From Betaproteobacteria bacterium (GTDB taxonomy: Bacteria > Pseudomonadota > Gammaproteobacteria > Burkholderiales > Casimicrobiaceae), in NCBI GenBank assembly GCA_009778785.1, contig WRFN01000001.1, positions 1 to 64,000 of the forward strand: a DNA stretch of 64,000 nucleotides, read 5' to 3'. Position numbers and translations under genes: made by a program. Positions 27,421 to 36,271 of this stretch are shown here, in pieces. How positions within the stretch are numbered: position 1 is the stretch's first letter; every line of letters begins with the position of its first letter. Below the pieces are notes generated by a model. That model did not search any database and was not told where the DNA came from. It saw only the letters and a list, made by a program, of their open reading frames with translations.

Positions 27421-28923
27421 ATGCGTTCTTCTTCCACTTCCCCATCCGCTATCGCTTCTTCGACCACGCTGGCCGTCGTCGATCTGGGTTCCAACAGCTT
27501 TCGTCTTGAAATCGGCGAAGTGCACGGGCAGCAAATTCGCGTGCTGGAAACCCTGCGCGAGATGTTGCGCTTCGCCGGCGGGCTGGATGAGAAGGGGCGG
27601 ATCACCGCCAGCGCGCGCCGTCGGGCGCTGATGTGTCTGGCTCGCTTCGGCGAGTGGTTGCACGATTTCGACCCGGCTAACGTTCGCGCCGTTGCCACCA
27701 ACACTTTCCGAATCGCCACCAATGTTGACGACTTTCTGCCCGAAGCGGAGATGACCCTCGGCTTTCCGATTGAAATCATTTCCGGTCACGAAGAAGCGCG
27801 GCTGATTTATCTCGGCACGTCGTACTGCCTGCCGCGTTCGACGACGCCACGGCTGATCATGGACATCGGCGGCGGTTCGACCGAATTCATCGTCGGGCAA
27901 GGGCGGCGGCCGCAGAGGTTGGAATCGCTCAAACTCGGTTGCGTCAACATGAGCGAGCGCTTCTTCGGCGACAATAAATTGACCGCTGCCAATTTCAAGA
28001 AGGCCGAGACTTACGCCCGCGCCGAGATCGAGCCGATTGCCCGTGCTTTCGACCGCAAATACTGGCGCGAAGCGTTCGCCTCGTCGGGATCGGCGCTGGC
28101 GCTGACTGAAATCCTCGAAGGCAACGGCTTCTCGTCCGACGGCATTACGCCCGACGGGCTAACGGCACTGCGCAAAAAAATGATCGCCAGCAAGACGCTC
28201 GCCAATCTGAAATTGACGGCGTTGAAACCGGAGCGTGTGCCGGTGCTGGCCGGCGGGCTGGTCATCATGCGCGCCGCCATGACCGAACTGCGCATCCCGC
28301 GCATCGCGCCGGTCGGCGGCGCTCTGCGTCTGGGCGTACTCTACGAACTGCTGGGACGCCATCACGACCACGACAGCCGCGACGCCACCGTCGAATTGTT
28401 GCTCGACGATTACCAACTCGACCGTCCGCACGTTCGTCGTATCGCTGCGCTGGCACAGGAACTGTTCCTGCAACTTCACCCGAAAGCCGACTCTGTCGAC
28501 GTGCAAATGTTGCAATGGGCGGCGCTGCTGCACGGCGTCGGCGCTTCGATTTCGCACTTCGGTTACCACAAACACAGCGCCTATATTCTGCAACACCGCG
28601 ACATGCCTGGCTTCTCCTCCGCCGAGCAAAACCGACTGGCGGTGTTGGCGCTGACTTGTCGCGGCAGCCTCGGCAAAGCAATGCCTTACCTGCAAGAGTC
28701 GGTGATGCGTTGGCAAATTCTGTCGCTGCGGCTCGCGCTGCTCTTCTACCGCGCGCGGCGACCCATCGAATTGCCGACTATCCGGCTGCGTGCCCGAGGG
28801 AAGACGCTGTATTACCGCCTCAGCAACCGCTGGCTCGCCGCTCACCCGTTGACTGAATACCTGATCGACAAAGAACGCAGCGAATGGGAAGCGGCGGGGT
28901 GGCAATGGAAGGGGATGCCGTAG
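27421..28923 (+). CDS. ppx: Exopolyphosphatase (Ppx/GppA family)
   Basis: A 500-residue cytoplasmic enzyme that releases phosphate from polyphosphate, or removes the 5' phosphate of pppGpp. The actin-like ATPase motifs are LAVVDLGSNSFRLEIG (residues 18-33) and LIMDIGGGSTEFIVGQG (near 145). The C-terminal third has HD-like helices (LQWAALLHGVG, HYHKHSAYIL-type). ATG 27421 starts right before the conserved domain; an upstream frame from 27358 adds 21 non-conserved residues. Ppx and GppA cannot be told apart by sequence alone. Confidence 0.9.
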   Translation: MRSSSTSPSAIASSTTLAVVDLGSNSFRLEIGEVHGQQIRVLETLREMLRFAGGLDEKGRITASARRRALMCLARFGEWLHDFDPANVRAVATNTFRIATNVDDFLPEAEMTLGFPIEIISGHEEARLIYLGTSYCLPRSTTPRLIMDIGGGSTEFIVGQGRRPQRLESLKLGCVNMSERFFGDNKLTAANFKKAETYARAEIEPIARAFDRKYWREAFASSGSALALTEILEGNGFSSDGITPDGLTALRKKMIASKTLANLKLTALKPERVPVLAGGLVIMRAAMTELRIPRIAPVGGALRLGVLYELLGRHHDHDSRDATVELLLDDYQLDRPHVRRIAALAQELFLQLHPKADSVDVQMLQWAALLHGVGASISHFGYHKHSAYILQHRDMPGFSSAEQNRLAVLALTCRGSLGKAMPYLQESVMRWQILSLRLALLFYRARRPIELPTIRLRARGKTLYYRLSNRWLAAHPLTEYLIDKERSEWEAAGWQWKGMP

Positions 28924-28932
28924 CTCGCGTAG

Positions 28933-29004
28933 CGTGGATAGAGCGCCGCGAAATCCACGAGCAAAATGAGGGATGATCCCGTGGGTTACGCTTCGCTAAC
29001 CCAC
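28933..29004. repeat. Intergenic hairpins between ppx and ubiE
   Basis: Two palindromes sit between the convergent genes: GTGGAT ... ATCCAC (28937-28960) and GTGGGTTACGCTTCGCTAAC followed by CCAC (28981-29004). The second is a near-perfect stem and can act as a bidirectional terminator. Confidence 0.5.
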
Positions 29005-29005
29005 G

Positions 29006-29758
29006 TTACTCCACCTGCCCAACGTGAACGGCGGCGATGCCTGCGGTCAGGTTGTAATACTTGACGCGCTGGAATCCGGCTTTCAGCATCATCGTTTTCA
29101 ACGTTTCCTGATCGGGGTGTTTGCGGATCGACTCGGCGAGGTAGCGATAACTCGTCTCGTCTCCGGCGATGAGTTGGCCAAGTTTCGGCAACACTTTGAA
29201 ACTGTAGCAATCGTAGAGCGGCGCCAGTGATTTTTGTACGCGAGAGAATTCCAGCACCACCGCCAAGCCGTCGGGTTTCAGTACGCGGCGCATTTCGCGC
29301 AATGCTTTTTCTTTTTCAGTGACGTTACGCAGGCCGAAGCCGATGGCAACGATGTAAAAGCTCTGGTCGGCAAAGGGCAGCGCTTCAGCGTTGCATTGCA
29401 CCATCGGCGCGTCGAAACCGTGGTCTCGCAAAACTTTGCGGCCTTCTTGCAACATGGTGTCGTTGATGTCGGACATCACGACGGTGGCGCGCGGGTATTT
29501 TTCCAGAAGCCGACGGGTCAAGTCGCCGGTACCGCCGGCCAGATCGAGAATGGCGGCATTATCCGGCAGCAGCGCGGGCATTTGCGGCAGGGTGACGGCA
29601 AAGTTTTTCCAGCGACGGTGCAGCCCAAGCGACATCAGGTCGTTCATCAAATTGTATTTGGGCGCGACGGAATCGAACACCTCGGCGACGCGCTTTTGTT
29701 TGTCGTCGGCAGGAACGGTTTTAAAACCGAAGTCGGTGGTTTTTTTGGTCACGGGCAA
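29006..29758 (-). CDS. ubiE: UbiE, ubiquinone/menaquinone C-methyltransferase
   Basis: A 250-residue SAM-dependent methyltransferase for the quinone ring. The N terminus TTDFGFKTVPADDKQKRVAE and VAPKYNLMNDLMSLGLHRRW are UbiE signatures. The SAM motif is ILDLAGGTGDLTRRLLEK, and GFGLRNVTEKEKALREM is also family-specific. It ends a run pilT-pilU-DUF971-ubiE on the minus strand with gaps of 36, 6 and 6 bases. Confidence 0.96.
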   Translation of the reverse strand: MPVTKKTTDFGFKTVPADDKQKRVAEVFDSVAPKYNLMNDLMSLGLHRRWKNFAVTLPQMPALLPDNAAILDLAGGTGDLTRRLLEKYPRATVVMSDINDTMLQEGRKVLRDHGFDAPMVQCNAEALPFADQSFYIVAIGFGLRNVTEKEKALREMRRVLKPDGLAVVLEFSRVQKSLAPLYDCYSFKVLPKLGQLIAGDETSYRYLAESIRKHPDQETLKTMMLKAGFQRVKYYNLTAGIAAVHVGQVE

Positions 29759-29764
29759 AAACGA

Positions 29765-30148
29765 TCAAGCGGAACTGGGCGATGCTTCGCGGCTGCCCCC
29801 CGCCGTTTGCAAGCGCGTCAGATAATCCTGCCACAGGGTTTCCTGATTCGCGCCGAGTTCGGCGAGGTAAGCCCACGAATACAAGCCGGAGTCGTGCCCA
29901 TCGGAAAAAACCAGACGCAGCGCGTAATGGCCGACCGGCTCAATGCGAAGAAGACTCACCTCTTTTTTGCCAACTTGCAAAGTTTCCTGTCCGGGACCGT
30001 GGCCGCGAACTTCGGCGGACGGTGAGAACACGCGCAGAAATTCGTGCGGAAAGCGCACTTCCCGGCCGTCGGCGTAGCGCAATTCCAGTTGCCGCGAGAC
30101 GCTGTGCAGCGTAATCTCGACCGGTCGGGTCAAGGCTTCGTCAATCAT
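29765..30148 (-). CDS. DUF971 family protein
   Basis: A 127-residue protein of the DUF971 (gamma-butyrobetaine hydroxylase N-terminal-like) family, with ITLHSVSRQLELRYADGREV, FPHEFLRVFSPSAEVRGHGP and HYALRLVFSDGHDSGLYSW. Proteins of this family often lie beside Fe-S or quinone genes; the ubiE neighbour, six bases downstream, is usual in betaproteobacteria. Exact function unknown. Confidence 0.9.
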   Translation of the reverse strand: MIDEALTRPVEITLHSVSRQLELRYADGREVRFPHEFLRVFSPSAEVRGHGPGQETLQVGKKEVSLLRIEPVGHYALRLVFSDGHDSGLYSWAYLAELGANQETLWQDYLTRLQTAGGSREASPSSA

Positions 30149-30154
30149 GGGGCG

Positions 30155-31351
30155 TTAACGACTGAGTGCGGCAAAAGCGGGGTCGCCCAGATCGGGAACA
30201 ATGGTGTCCACCACGCTGAGATGCTCGGTGCCGGTGAAGGCGTCACGACTGCGCGCTTCTTTGCCGCGCAGTTTGATGTCGAGCCGCAGATCGTTGATCG
30301 AGTCGGCGTTGCGCAGTGCGTCTTCGTAAGTAATCAGCCCGCGTTCGTACAGATCAAACAGCGATTGATCGAACGTTTGCATTCCTTGTTCACGCGAACG
30401 CTTCATGATGTCTTTGATGCCGGGGATGTCGCCCTTGAAAATGAGATCGGAAGTGAGCGGCGTGTTGAGCATCACTTCGGTGGCAGGGATGCGACCCCGG
30501 CCGTCGGCGCGCATGATGAGACGTTGCGCCACGAAAGCGCGGACGTTGAGCGACAAATCCATCAGCACTTGCGTCCGCCGTTCTTCCGGGAAGAAGTTGA
30601 TCACGCGGTCGAGTGCCTGATTGGTGCTGTTGGCGTGCAGGGTTGCCATGCACAAGTGGCCGGTTTCAGCGAAGGCGATGGCGAAGTCCATGTTTTCGCG
30701 CGAGCGAATTTCGCCGATCATGATGACGTCGGGCGCTTGCCGCAACGAATTTTGCAGCGCGATGTCCCACGAATCGGTGTCAACGCCGATTTCGCGTTGC
30801 GTGAAGATGCAGTTGCCGTGCTCGTGAATGAACTCGATCGGGTCTTCGATGGTGATGATGTGGCCGTAGCTGTATTTGTTGCGGTGCGCGAGCAGCGATG
30901 CCATCGTTGTCGATTTGCCGGCGCCAGTGGCGCCGATGAAAATGACAATGCCGCGCTTGGCGAGGATCACGTCTTTCAGCACCGCCGGCATTCCCAAATC
31001 TTCATAAGCGGGAATCTTGGTGTTGATCGAACGCAATACCATGCCGGGCCAGCCTTGCTGCAAAAAAGCGCTGACGCGAAAACGACCGACGCCCTGCAAA
31101 CTCAGCGCGTAATTGCATTCCTTCGTTTGGTCGAAAGCGTCCTTCTGCCGATCGTTCATGATGCAGCGGACGAGTTCCGTCGTGTGTTGCGGTTCCAGCG
31201 GCGATTTTGAAACCGGCGAAATCTTGCCATTGACTTTGATTGCCGGCGGAAAGCCGACAGTAATAAACAGATCCGAACCTTTTTGCTGAACCAGTAATTC
31301 CAGCAGATCGCGAACGAATTGAACTGAGCGCTTGTTATCCATATCCATCAT
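30155..31351 (-). CDS. pilU: PilU, pilus retraction ATPase
   Basis: A 398-residue hexameric ATPase that assists PilT in retracting type IV pili. The Walker A is FIGATGAGKSTTMASLLAHR and the Asp box TIEDPIEFIHEH. The His-box segment AFAETGHLCMATLHANSTNQ and LMDLSLNVRAFVAQRL distinguish PilU from PilT. The C terminus is extended past residue 345 compared with PilT. Three ATGs lie within the first four codons; the first was used. It follows pilT by 36 bases. Confidence 0.95.
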   Translation of the reverse strand: MMDMDNKRSVQFVRDLLELLVQQKGSDLFITVGFPPAIKVNGKISPVSKSPLEPQHTTELVRCIMNDRQKDAFDQTKECNYALSLQGVGRFRVSAFLQQGWPGMVLRSINTKIPAYEDLGMPAVLKDVILAKRGIVIFIGATGAGKSTTMASLLAHRNKYSYGHIITIEDPIEFIHEHGNCIFTQREIGVDTDSWDIALQNSLRQAPDVIMIGEIRSRENMDFAIAFAETGHLCMATLHANSTNQALDRVINFFPEERRTQVLMDLSLNVRAFVAQRLIMRADGRGRIPATEVMLNTPLTSDLIFKGDIPGIKDIMKRSREQGMQTFDQSLFDLYERGLITYEDALRNADSINDLRLDIKLRGKEARSRDAFTGTEHLSVVDTIVPDLGDPAFAALSR

Positions 31352-31387
31352 AAAAACCTGGTGAAGGGTACCATTATCCCGTATCGG

Positions 31388-32431
31388 CTAAGAGTTGAAC
31401 AGTTCCTTGTTGTTGGCGATATGCAACGCCGATTGTACGATAATCTTGTTGCGTTTCACCAGATCGAGCAAGGCCTGATCCATCGTTTGCATGCCCAGCC
31501 CCTGGCCGGTTTGAATCGACGAATACATTTGCGCGATTTTGTTTTCGCGAATCAGGTTGCGGATGGCGGGCGTGCCGATCAACACTTCAAACGCGGCAAT
31601 ACGTCCCAGCCCGTCTTTGGTTTTCATCAACTGTTGCGCGATGACGGCGACCAGTGATTCGGACAACATTGCTCGCACCATTTCCTTTTCAGCCGCCGGG
31701 AACACGTCGATGATCCGGTCGATCGTCTTCGGCGCCGAACTGGTGTGCAGCGTGGCAAAAACCAGGTGGCCGGTTTCTGCCGCCGTCAACGCCAAGCGAA
31801 TGGTTTCGAGGTCGCGCATTTCACCGACCAGGATGTAGTCAGGGTCTTCGCGCACGGCGCTGCGCAACGCGGCTTCAAACGAGTGCGTATGGTGATTGAC
31901 TTCGCGTTGATTGATCAGGCACTTCTTCGACTCGTGAACGAACTCGATCGGGTCTTCGATGGTCAGAATATGACCATTTTCCTGTTCATTGATTTCGTTG
32001 ATCATGGCCGCCAGCGTGGTGGATTTTCCGCAACCGGTCGGGCCGGTGACCAGTATCAGGCCGCGCGGACGCTTGATAAGTTCATGCAGTGATTTCGGCG
32101 CGAACAGTTGTTCGATGGTTTGCACCTTCGCCGGAATCGGGCGGAAGGCGACGCTGGCGCCGTGCAACTGGGTGAAGGCGTTGACCCGGAAACGCGCCAG
32201 ATTGGGAATCTCGAACGAGAAGTCGCATTCAAGCCGTTCCTCATATTCCTTGCGAACCGAGTCGCTCATAATGTCATAGACCATCGCATAGACTTCTTCG
32301 TGCGTCAACGGCGGGACATTGACGCGCCGGATATCACCGTGAACCCGAATCATCGGCGGCAGCGTTGACGACAGGTGCAAGTCGGAGGCGTTGTTTTTTA
32401 CGGCAAAGGCCAGAAGTTCGGTAATATCCAT
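31388..32431 (-). CDS. pilT: PilT, main pilus retraction ATPase
   Basis: A 347-residue motor ATPase driving twitching motility. It has the N-terminal NNASDLHLSSTLPPMIRVHG, Walker A LVTGPTGCGKSTTLAAMINE, Asp box TIEDPIEFVHES, His box TAAETGHLVFATLHTSSA and the C-terminal AIRNLIRENK motif needed for retraction. AAGGA lies nine bases upstream. Its output is controlled through the Pil-Chp system encoded 6 kb away. Confidence 0.97.
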   Translation of the reverse strand: MDITELLAFAVKNNASDLHLSSTLPPMIRVHGDIRRVNVPPLTHEEVYAMVYDIMSDSVRKEYEERLECDFSFEIPNLARFRVNAFTQLHGASVAFRPIPAKVQTIEQLFAPKSLHELIKRPRGLILVTGPTGCGKSTTLAAMINEINEQENGHILTIEDPIEFVHESKKCLINQREVNHHTHSFEAALRSAVREDPDYILVGEMRDLETIRLALTAAETGHLVFATLHTSSAPKTIDRIIDVFPAAEKEMVRAMLSESLVAVIAQQLMKTKDGLGRIAAFEVLIGTPAIRNLIRENKIAQMYSSIQTGQGLGMQTMDQALLDLVKRNKIIVQSALHIANNKELFNS

Positions 32432-32506
32432 CTATAATCCTTTCCTCCCCAAATAAGCCCGGGTTTAACGATTCTGTAAAACGGCATAGATTCCAAGAGG
32501 TTAATT

Positions 32507-33193
32507 ATGGAACAGTATCAAAAAGCATGGCAAGCGGTTTGGCAACGAATTCGCGAATCGGTTGCCTGTTGTGGAAGAAATGCCGATGAAATCTCCCTGT
32601 TGGCGGTCTCAAAACGATTTCCGCCGGAGGCCGTGCGCTCATTGTATGCCCTGGGGCAGCGCCGCTTCGGCGAAAATTACGTCCAGGAAGCGCGCGACAA
32701 ACAACAAGCGCTGGCCGACCTGCCCGATCTTTCGTGGGTGCTGATTGGACCGTTGCAGCGTAACAAGGCGGCGCTGGCCGCTCGGATGTTCGACCGGATC
32801 GAAACCGTCGATTCGCTGGCGCTGGCGGAACGGCTGTCGGCAGCGCGTTCTGCCGACTTGCCGTCGCTGGAAATCCTGGTACAGGTTAATATCAGCGCTG
32901 AGGCGCAGAAAAGCGGCGTCGCGCCGGAAGCGGCGGTGGCGCTTGCCGCCGAAATCGCCCGTTTGCCGCGCCTGCGCTGGCGGGGCTTCATGGGGATTGC
33001 GGCGGAAACCGACGATGTGCCAGAGCAGCATCGACAGTTTGCGTTGCTGCGCCGATGTCAGGAACAGGCGAGGGCGGCGGGATTGTCCGCCGAAGTGCTG
33101 TCGATGGGCATGAGCGCCGATCTCGATGCTGCCGTGGCCGAAGGCTCGACCCAACTGCGTATCGGCAGCGCCTTGTTCGGGCCGAGGTCGTAA
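32507..33193 (+). CDS. yggS: YggS/PLPBP, pyridoxal phosphate homeostasis protein
   Basis: A 228-residue single-barrel PLP-binding protein. The PLP lysine is in ISLLAVSKRFPPEAV (near residue 37), followed by GQRRFGENYVQEARDK. Near the C terminus are LSMGMSADLDAAVAEGSTQL and RIGSALFGPR. It buffers free PLP and affects amino-acid pools. It is divergent from pilT and precedes proC, a conserved pairing. Confidence 0.95.
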   Translation: MEQYQKAWQAVWQRIRESVACCGRNADEISLLAVSKRFPPEAVRSLYALGQRRFGENYVQEARDKQQALADLPDLSWVLIGPLQRNKAALAARMFDRIETVDSLALAERLSAARSADLPSLEILVQVNISAEAQKSGVAPEAAVALAAEIARLPRLRWRGFMGIAAETDDVPEQHRQFALLRRCQEQARAAGLSAEVLSMGMSADLDAAVAEGSTQLRIGSALFGPRS

Positions 33194-33228
33194 CAGGAAT
33201 CAGGGGACAGGAAACGAAGGAGAAAGCG

Positions 33229-34065
33229 ATGAGAAGCGTTTTTATCGGCGGCGGCGCGATGGCGACGGCGTTGATCAGCGGAATGGTGAGCAGCGGCAAA
33301 AGCGCTGCCGATATCAAAGTCATTGACCCTGCGGAGGCGCAGCGGACGAAGCTGACCGCCGCTTTCCCGCAAGTACGGTGCTACGAGAGGATGGGTAGCG
33401 CCCTTTTTGCGCGCGTCGATGTGGTCGTGCTGGCCGTCAAACCGCAACAGTTGCAAGCGGTCGCTCGGAAACTGGCGCCGTTCACTTCGACCATTTCGGC
33501 GGTGCTGTCGATTGCGGCGGGCGTTCGCGCCGACGACCTTTCGCGCTGGCTGGGCGACTATCCGGCAGTGATCCGGGCGATGCCGAACACCCCCGCGCAA
33601 GTTGGCGCCGGTTGCACCGGTGTTTACGCCGCCCCCGGTGCCAACGAAATGGCGCGGCATCACGTCCATCAAATGCTGGAAAGCGTCGGTAACGTGATCT
33701 GGCTGAATCGGGAAAATAAGCTCGACATGGTGACGGCGCTAACCGGCAGCGGTCCGGCCTATGTGTTCTACTTTCTGGAAAACTTGCAGGCCGCTGCCAT
33801 CGCTCTGGGGATGAAAGATGTCGAAGCGCGCACCGCTGCGTTAAGTGTTTTATCCGGCGGCTTGGCACTGGCACAACACGGCGATACCCCGTTCGCCGAA
33901 TTGCGCGCGCGGGTCACCTCGAAAGGGGGAACCACCGAGAGCGCGATTCGGGTTCTCGATCAGGCAGGCGCCGACAAAGCCATCCAAGACGCTGTGTACG
34001 CAGCTTGGCAACGGGCGGTGGAATTGGGCAACGAACTGAGCGTGGATCAGTCGGAATCCATGTGA
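33229..34065 (+). CDS. proC: Pyrroline-5-carboxylate reductase
   Basis: A 278-residue NAD(P)H enzyme for the last step of proline synthesis. It has the nucleotide loop VFIGGGAMATALISGM, then RAMPNTPAQVGAGCTGVY and TALTGSGPAYVFYFLENLQA, and the C-terminal VTSKGGTTESAIRVL. The start is ATG 33229 with GAAGGAG seven bases upstream; a longer frame overlaps yggS and lacks conserved residues. It is followed 10 bases later by the DUF167 gene. Confidence 0.96.
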   Translation: MRSVFIGGGAMATALISGMVSSGKSAADIKVIDPAEAQRTKLTAAFPQVRCYERMGSALFARVDVVVLAVKPQQLQAVARKLAPFTSTISAVLSIAAGVRADDLSRWLGDYPAVIRAMPNTPAQVGAGCTGVYAAPGANEMARHHVHQMLESVGNVIWLNRENKLDMVTALTGSGPAYVFYFLENLQAAAIALGMKDVEARTAALSVLSGGLALAQHGDTPFAELRARVTSKGGTTESAIRVLDQAGADKAIQDAVYAAWQRAVELGNELSVDQSESM

Positions 34066-34075
34066 CGAGTAACGG

Positions 34076-34375
34076 ATGGACATTTCCTGGCGGCGCGAAG
34101 ACGGCGCCGATCTGGTGCTGACACTGCACGTTCAGCCAGGCGCCAAACGCACCGAGATACAGGGCGTTCACGACGGCGCGCTGAAAGTGCGGCTGGCCGC
34201 GCCGCCGATGGACGGCAAAGCCAATCAGGCGCTGCTGCGGTTTCTGGCCGAAGCGTTCGGCGTGGGGCTGCGCGCCGTGACGCTGGAACACGGGCAGAGC
34301 GCCCGCCACAAAGTCGTTCGGATTGCCGTGCCGGTGAAGCGACCGGATCGGCAGTGGATGGCGGAGTTATCGTAG
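34076..34375 (+). CDS. YggU/DUF167 family protein
   Basis: A 99-residue protein with the DUF167 core: LTLHVQPGAKRTEIQGVHDG, ALKVRLAAPPMDGKANQALL and VTLEHGQSARHKVVRI. The family is small, widespread and of unknown function; it is often encoded next to proC or yggT. No yggT is present here. Confidence 0.9.
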   Translation: MDISWRREDGADLVLTLHVQPGAKRTEIQGVHDGALKVRLAAPPMDGKANQALLRFLAEAFGVGLRAVTLEHGQSARHKVVRIAVPVKRPDRQWMAELS

Positions 34376-34470
34376 GGGCGGCATTCTGCCGCTCGCAACC
34401 ACCCCGTCCGTCTTTGGCGTTTACCCCTCTCTGGGAGGGAAATTAAGCAAGGGCGGTTCGTGAACTGCTT
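34371..34470. repeat. Intergenic repeat block between DUF167 and rsmA
   Basis: It contains CGTAGGGGCGGCATTCTGCC followed by GC (34371-34392), and AAGGGCGGTTCGTGAACTGC followed by TTCTACGG (34448-34475). Both match repeat families seen at 7288-7346, 40244-40272 and 63159-63373. The genes either side are convergent. Confidence 0.55.
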
Positions 34471-35253
34471 CTACGGATGAAGGTGATTCGTTAGCCGGAC
34501 AAAATCCGCAACGGCGAGGTTTTCGCCGCGTGCTTGCGGGTCGATTTCGACGGCGCGCAAATCTTCCGGCGGGCAGTGTGCCGCCAGCGCGTTGCGCAGT
34601 GTTTTGCGGCGTTGCGCGAAAGCGGCGGCCACCAGTTGCGCGAATAAGGTTTCGTCGGTGATTTGCGGCGCTTGCGCGCCCAGCGGTGTCAATCGCGCTA
34701 CGGCCGAATCGACTTTGGGCGCGGGCGAGAAAGCGCCCGGCGGCACGATGAACAAGCGGGAGATCGCGAACTTGGCTTGCAGCATCACCGAGAGCCGTCC
34801 GTAGTCCGGCGTCGAAGGCGCTGCCGCCATTCGCGCCACGACTTCTTTTTGCAGCATCACATGAAGGTCGCGCAACGAGGCCGGGTTGGCCGCCAGATGA
34901 AAAAGCAGCGGCGAACTGATGTTGTACGGCAGGTTGCCGACGATGCGCAGCGGCGCCGACAAGTCGGCGCTGAGGCGAGCGAAATCGAAGCGCAGCGCGT
35001 CGTTTTCAAAGAGGGTCAGTTGGGTGGCGTCGAAGCGTTCGCGCAAGCGCGCTGCCAGATCACGGTCGATCTCGATGGCGTTGAGGTGTCCGGCGCGAGC
35101 GATCAATCCGGCCGTCAGCGCACCCAGCCCCGGCCCGATTTCGACCAGCGCTTCGCCCGGCTGCGGATGAACGGCGTCGATGATGCGCCGGACGTAATGC
35201 GGGTCGGCGAGGAAATTCTGTCCGAATCGGCGGCGCGGCGTGTGCCCATGCAT
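34471..35253 (-). CDS. rsmA: RsmA/KsgA, 16S rRNA dimethyladenosine transferase
   Basis: A 260-residue SAM enzyme that dimethylates two adjacent adenines near the 3' end of 16S rRNA during 30S maturation. Motifs are RRRFGQNFLADPHYVRRI, EIGPGLGALTAGLIA and the catalytic IVGNLPYNISSPLLFHL. It follows a conserved gene by 13 bases on the same strand. Confidence 0.96.
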   Translation of the reverse strand: MHGHTPRRRFGQNFLADPHYVRRIIDAVHPQPGEALVEIGPGLGALTAGLIARAGHLNAIEIDRDLAARLRERFDATQLTLFENDALRFDFARLSADLSAPLRIVGNLPYNISSPLLFHLAANPASLRDLHVMLQKEVVARMAAAPSTPDYGRLSVMLQAKFAISRLFIVPPGAFSPAPKVDSAVARLTPLGAQAPQITDETLFAQLVAAAFAQRRKTLRNALAAHCPPEDLRAVEIDPQARGENLAVADFVRLTNHLHP

Positions 35254-35266
35254 CAGGCGACGACGC

Positions 35267-36019
35267 TCACAGGATATAGCGCGACACCGGCGCCACCGGC
35301 GTGAACGCGGGTCGGGTTGGTCGCCAGTTGGTCACCCACGGTGCTCGCTTGAGGAAAGCCGAGCTTTCGCCAAGGATCAGCCGCACCAAATCTTCGAGCG
35401 CTTCTTCGTCGAGTTGCGACGGCGAGAACACCATTTGCAGCGCTTCGAAGCGATCGACATTGGACAGGCGGACGCCGATTTTGTGCTGGACGTAATCAGG
35501 CTCCAGACGGATCGTGACCTTGATTTCGGGATTGATTTTGAATTGAACCGCGCGCACGGATCGCCATTGATCTATTTCGGGGTTGGCTTCAAATGCCAGC
35601 CCGACGACTCGCAAACGGGTTTCGACTTCGTTGGCCGAAGTGGCCGGCACCCGAACGATGGGGGTGCTCGGGCACATCAGCCGGTAGTAAAACTCGACAT
35701 GGTCGAGCAATTCCTGCTCGCCGAAACGCTGCCGCCGGTACGAGACGAAGCACTGATCCAGCGTCAGCGAGCGCATGGTCATCAGGTTGCTGAAATTGAA
35801 TTCGTGGGTGACCGGCGGGCGCAGGGTTTGCAGGTAACGGGCAACTTCCTCCAGCCAGCCGTGAATATGCCATAACAATTGGTCGATACTGCTGCGGATT
35901 TGCGCTTCACTCAATCGTTGTTTTTCCGAGGGCAGGCTGTTGCCTTCGGCACGCGACCGCAATTCTTCCAGCAAAGAGTTTGAAGCGGGATTGGTTTTGC
36001 GGGGAGATTGGGGCGTCAT
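35267..36019 (-). CDS. Conserved hypothetical protein upstream of rsmA
   Basis: A 250-residue protein from ATG 36019 (an in-frame ATG five codons earlier is possible). It has no signal peptide or membrane helix. A charged N terminus precedes a helical block (IRSSIDQLLWHIHGWLEEVA) and a mixed alpha/beta C-terminal two thirds. No family recognised; the alpha/beta pattern is reminiscent of a soluble ligand-binding fold. Tight spacing to rsmA implies co-expression. Confidence 0.7.
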   Translation of the reverse strand: MTPQSPRKTNPASNSLLEELRSRAEGNSLPSEKQRLSEAQIRSSIDQLLWHIHGWLEEVARYLQTLRPPVTHEFNFSNLMTMRSLTLDQCFVSYRRQRFGEQELLDHVEFYYRLMCPSTPIVRVPATSANEVETRLRVVGLAFEANPEIDQWRSVRAVQFKINPEIKVTIRLEPDYVQHKIGVRLSNVDRFEALQMVFSPSQLDEEALEDLVRLILGESSAFLKRAPWVTNWRPTRPAFTPVAPVSRYIL

Positions 36020-36271
36020 GATCGGTGCTTTCAAGTTTTGCTTATCCGGTCGAAGAAGGCGGGTTCACCAAGAACGTGAATGTCTATGGTACCGAATGCC
36101 GACCTTGTCCGCCAGTTTTCGTTCGTAATTCCCCGAAGGATACGCCGATCACATTTTTAATGTCTCATTCTGGTCACGACGAAAAATTTTCGTCGCGGGG
36201 AAAAGCTGTGGACGCTTCCGGCCGACAATTTGCCGTACAATCTTGCCCGTCTTATCTAGGGGAGTGTGCCG

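Noticed and set aside
28924-29005. A tRNA-like fold between ppx and ubiE
   Set aside because: The palindromes are simple hairpins; there is no cloverleaf, anticodon loop or T-arm consensus.
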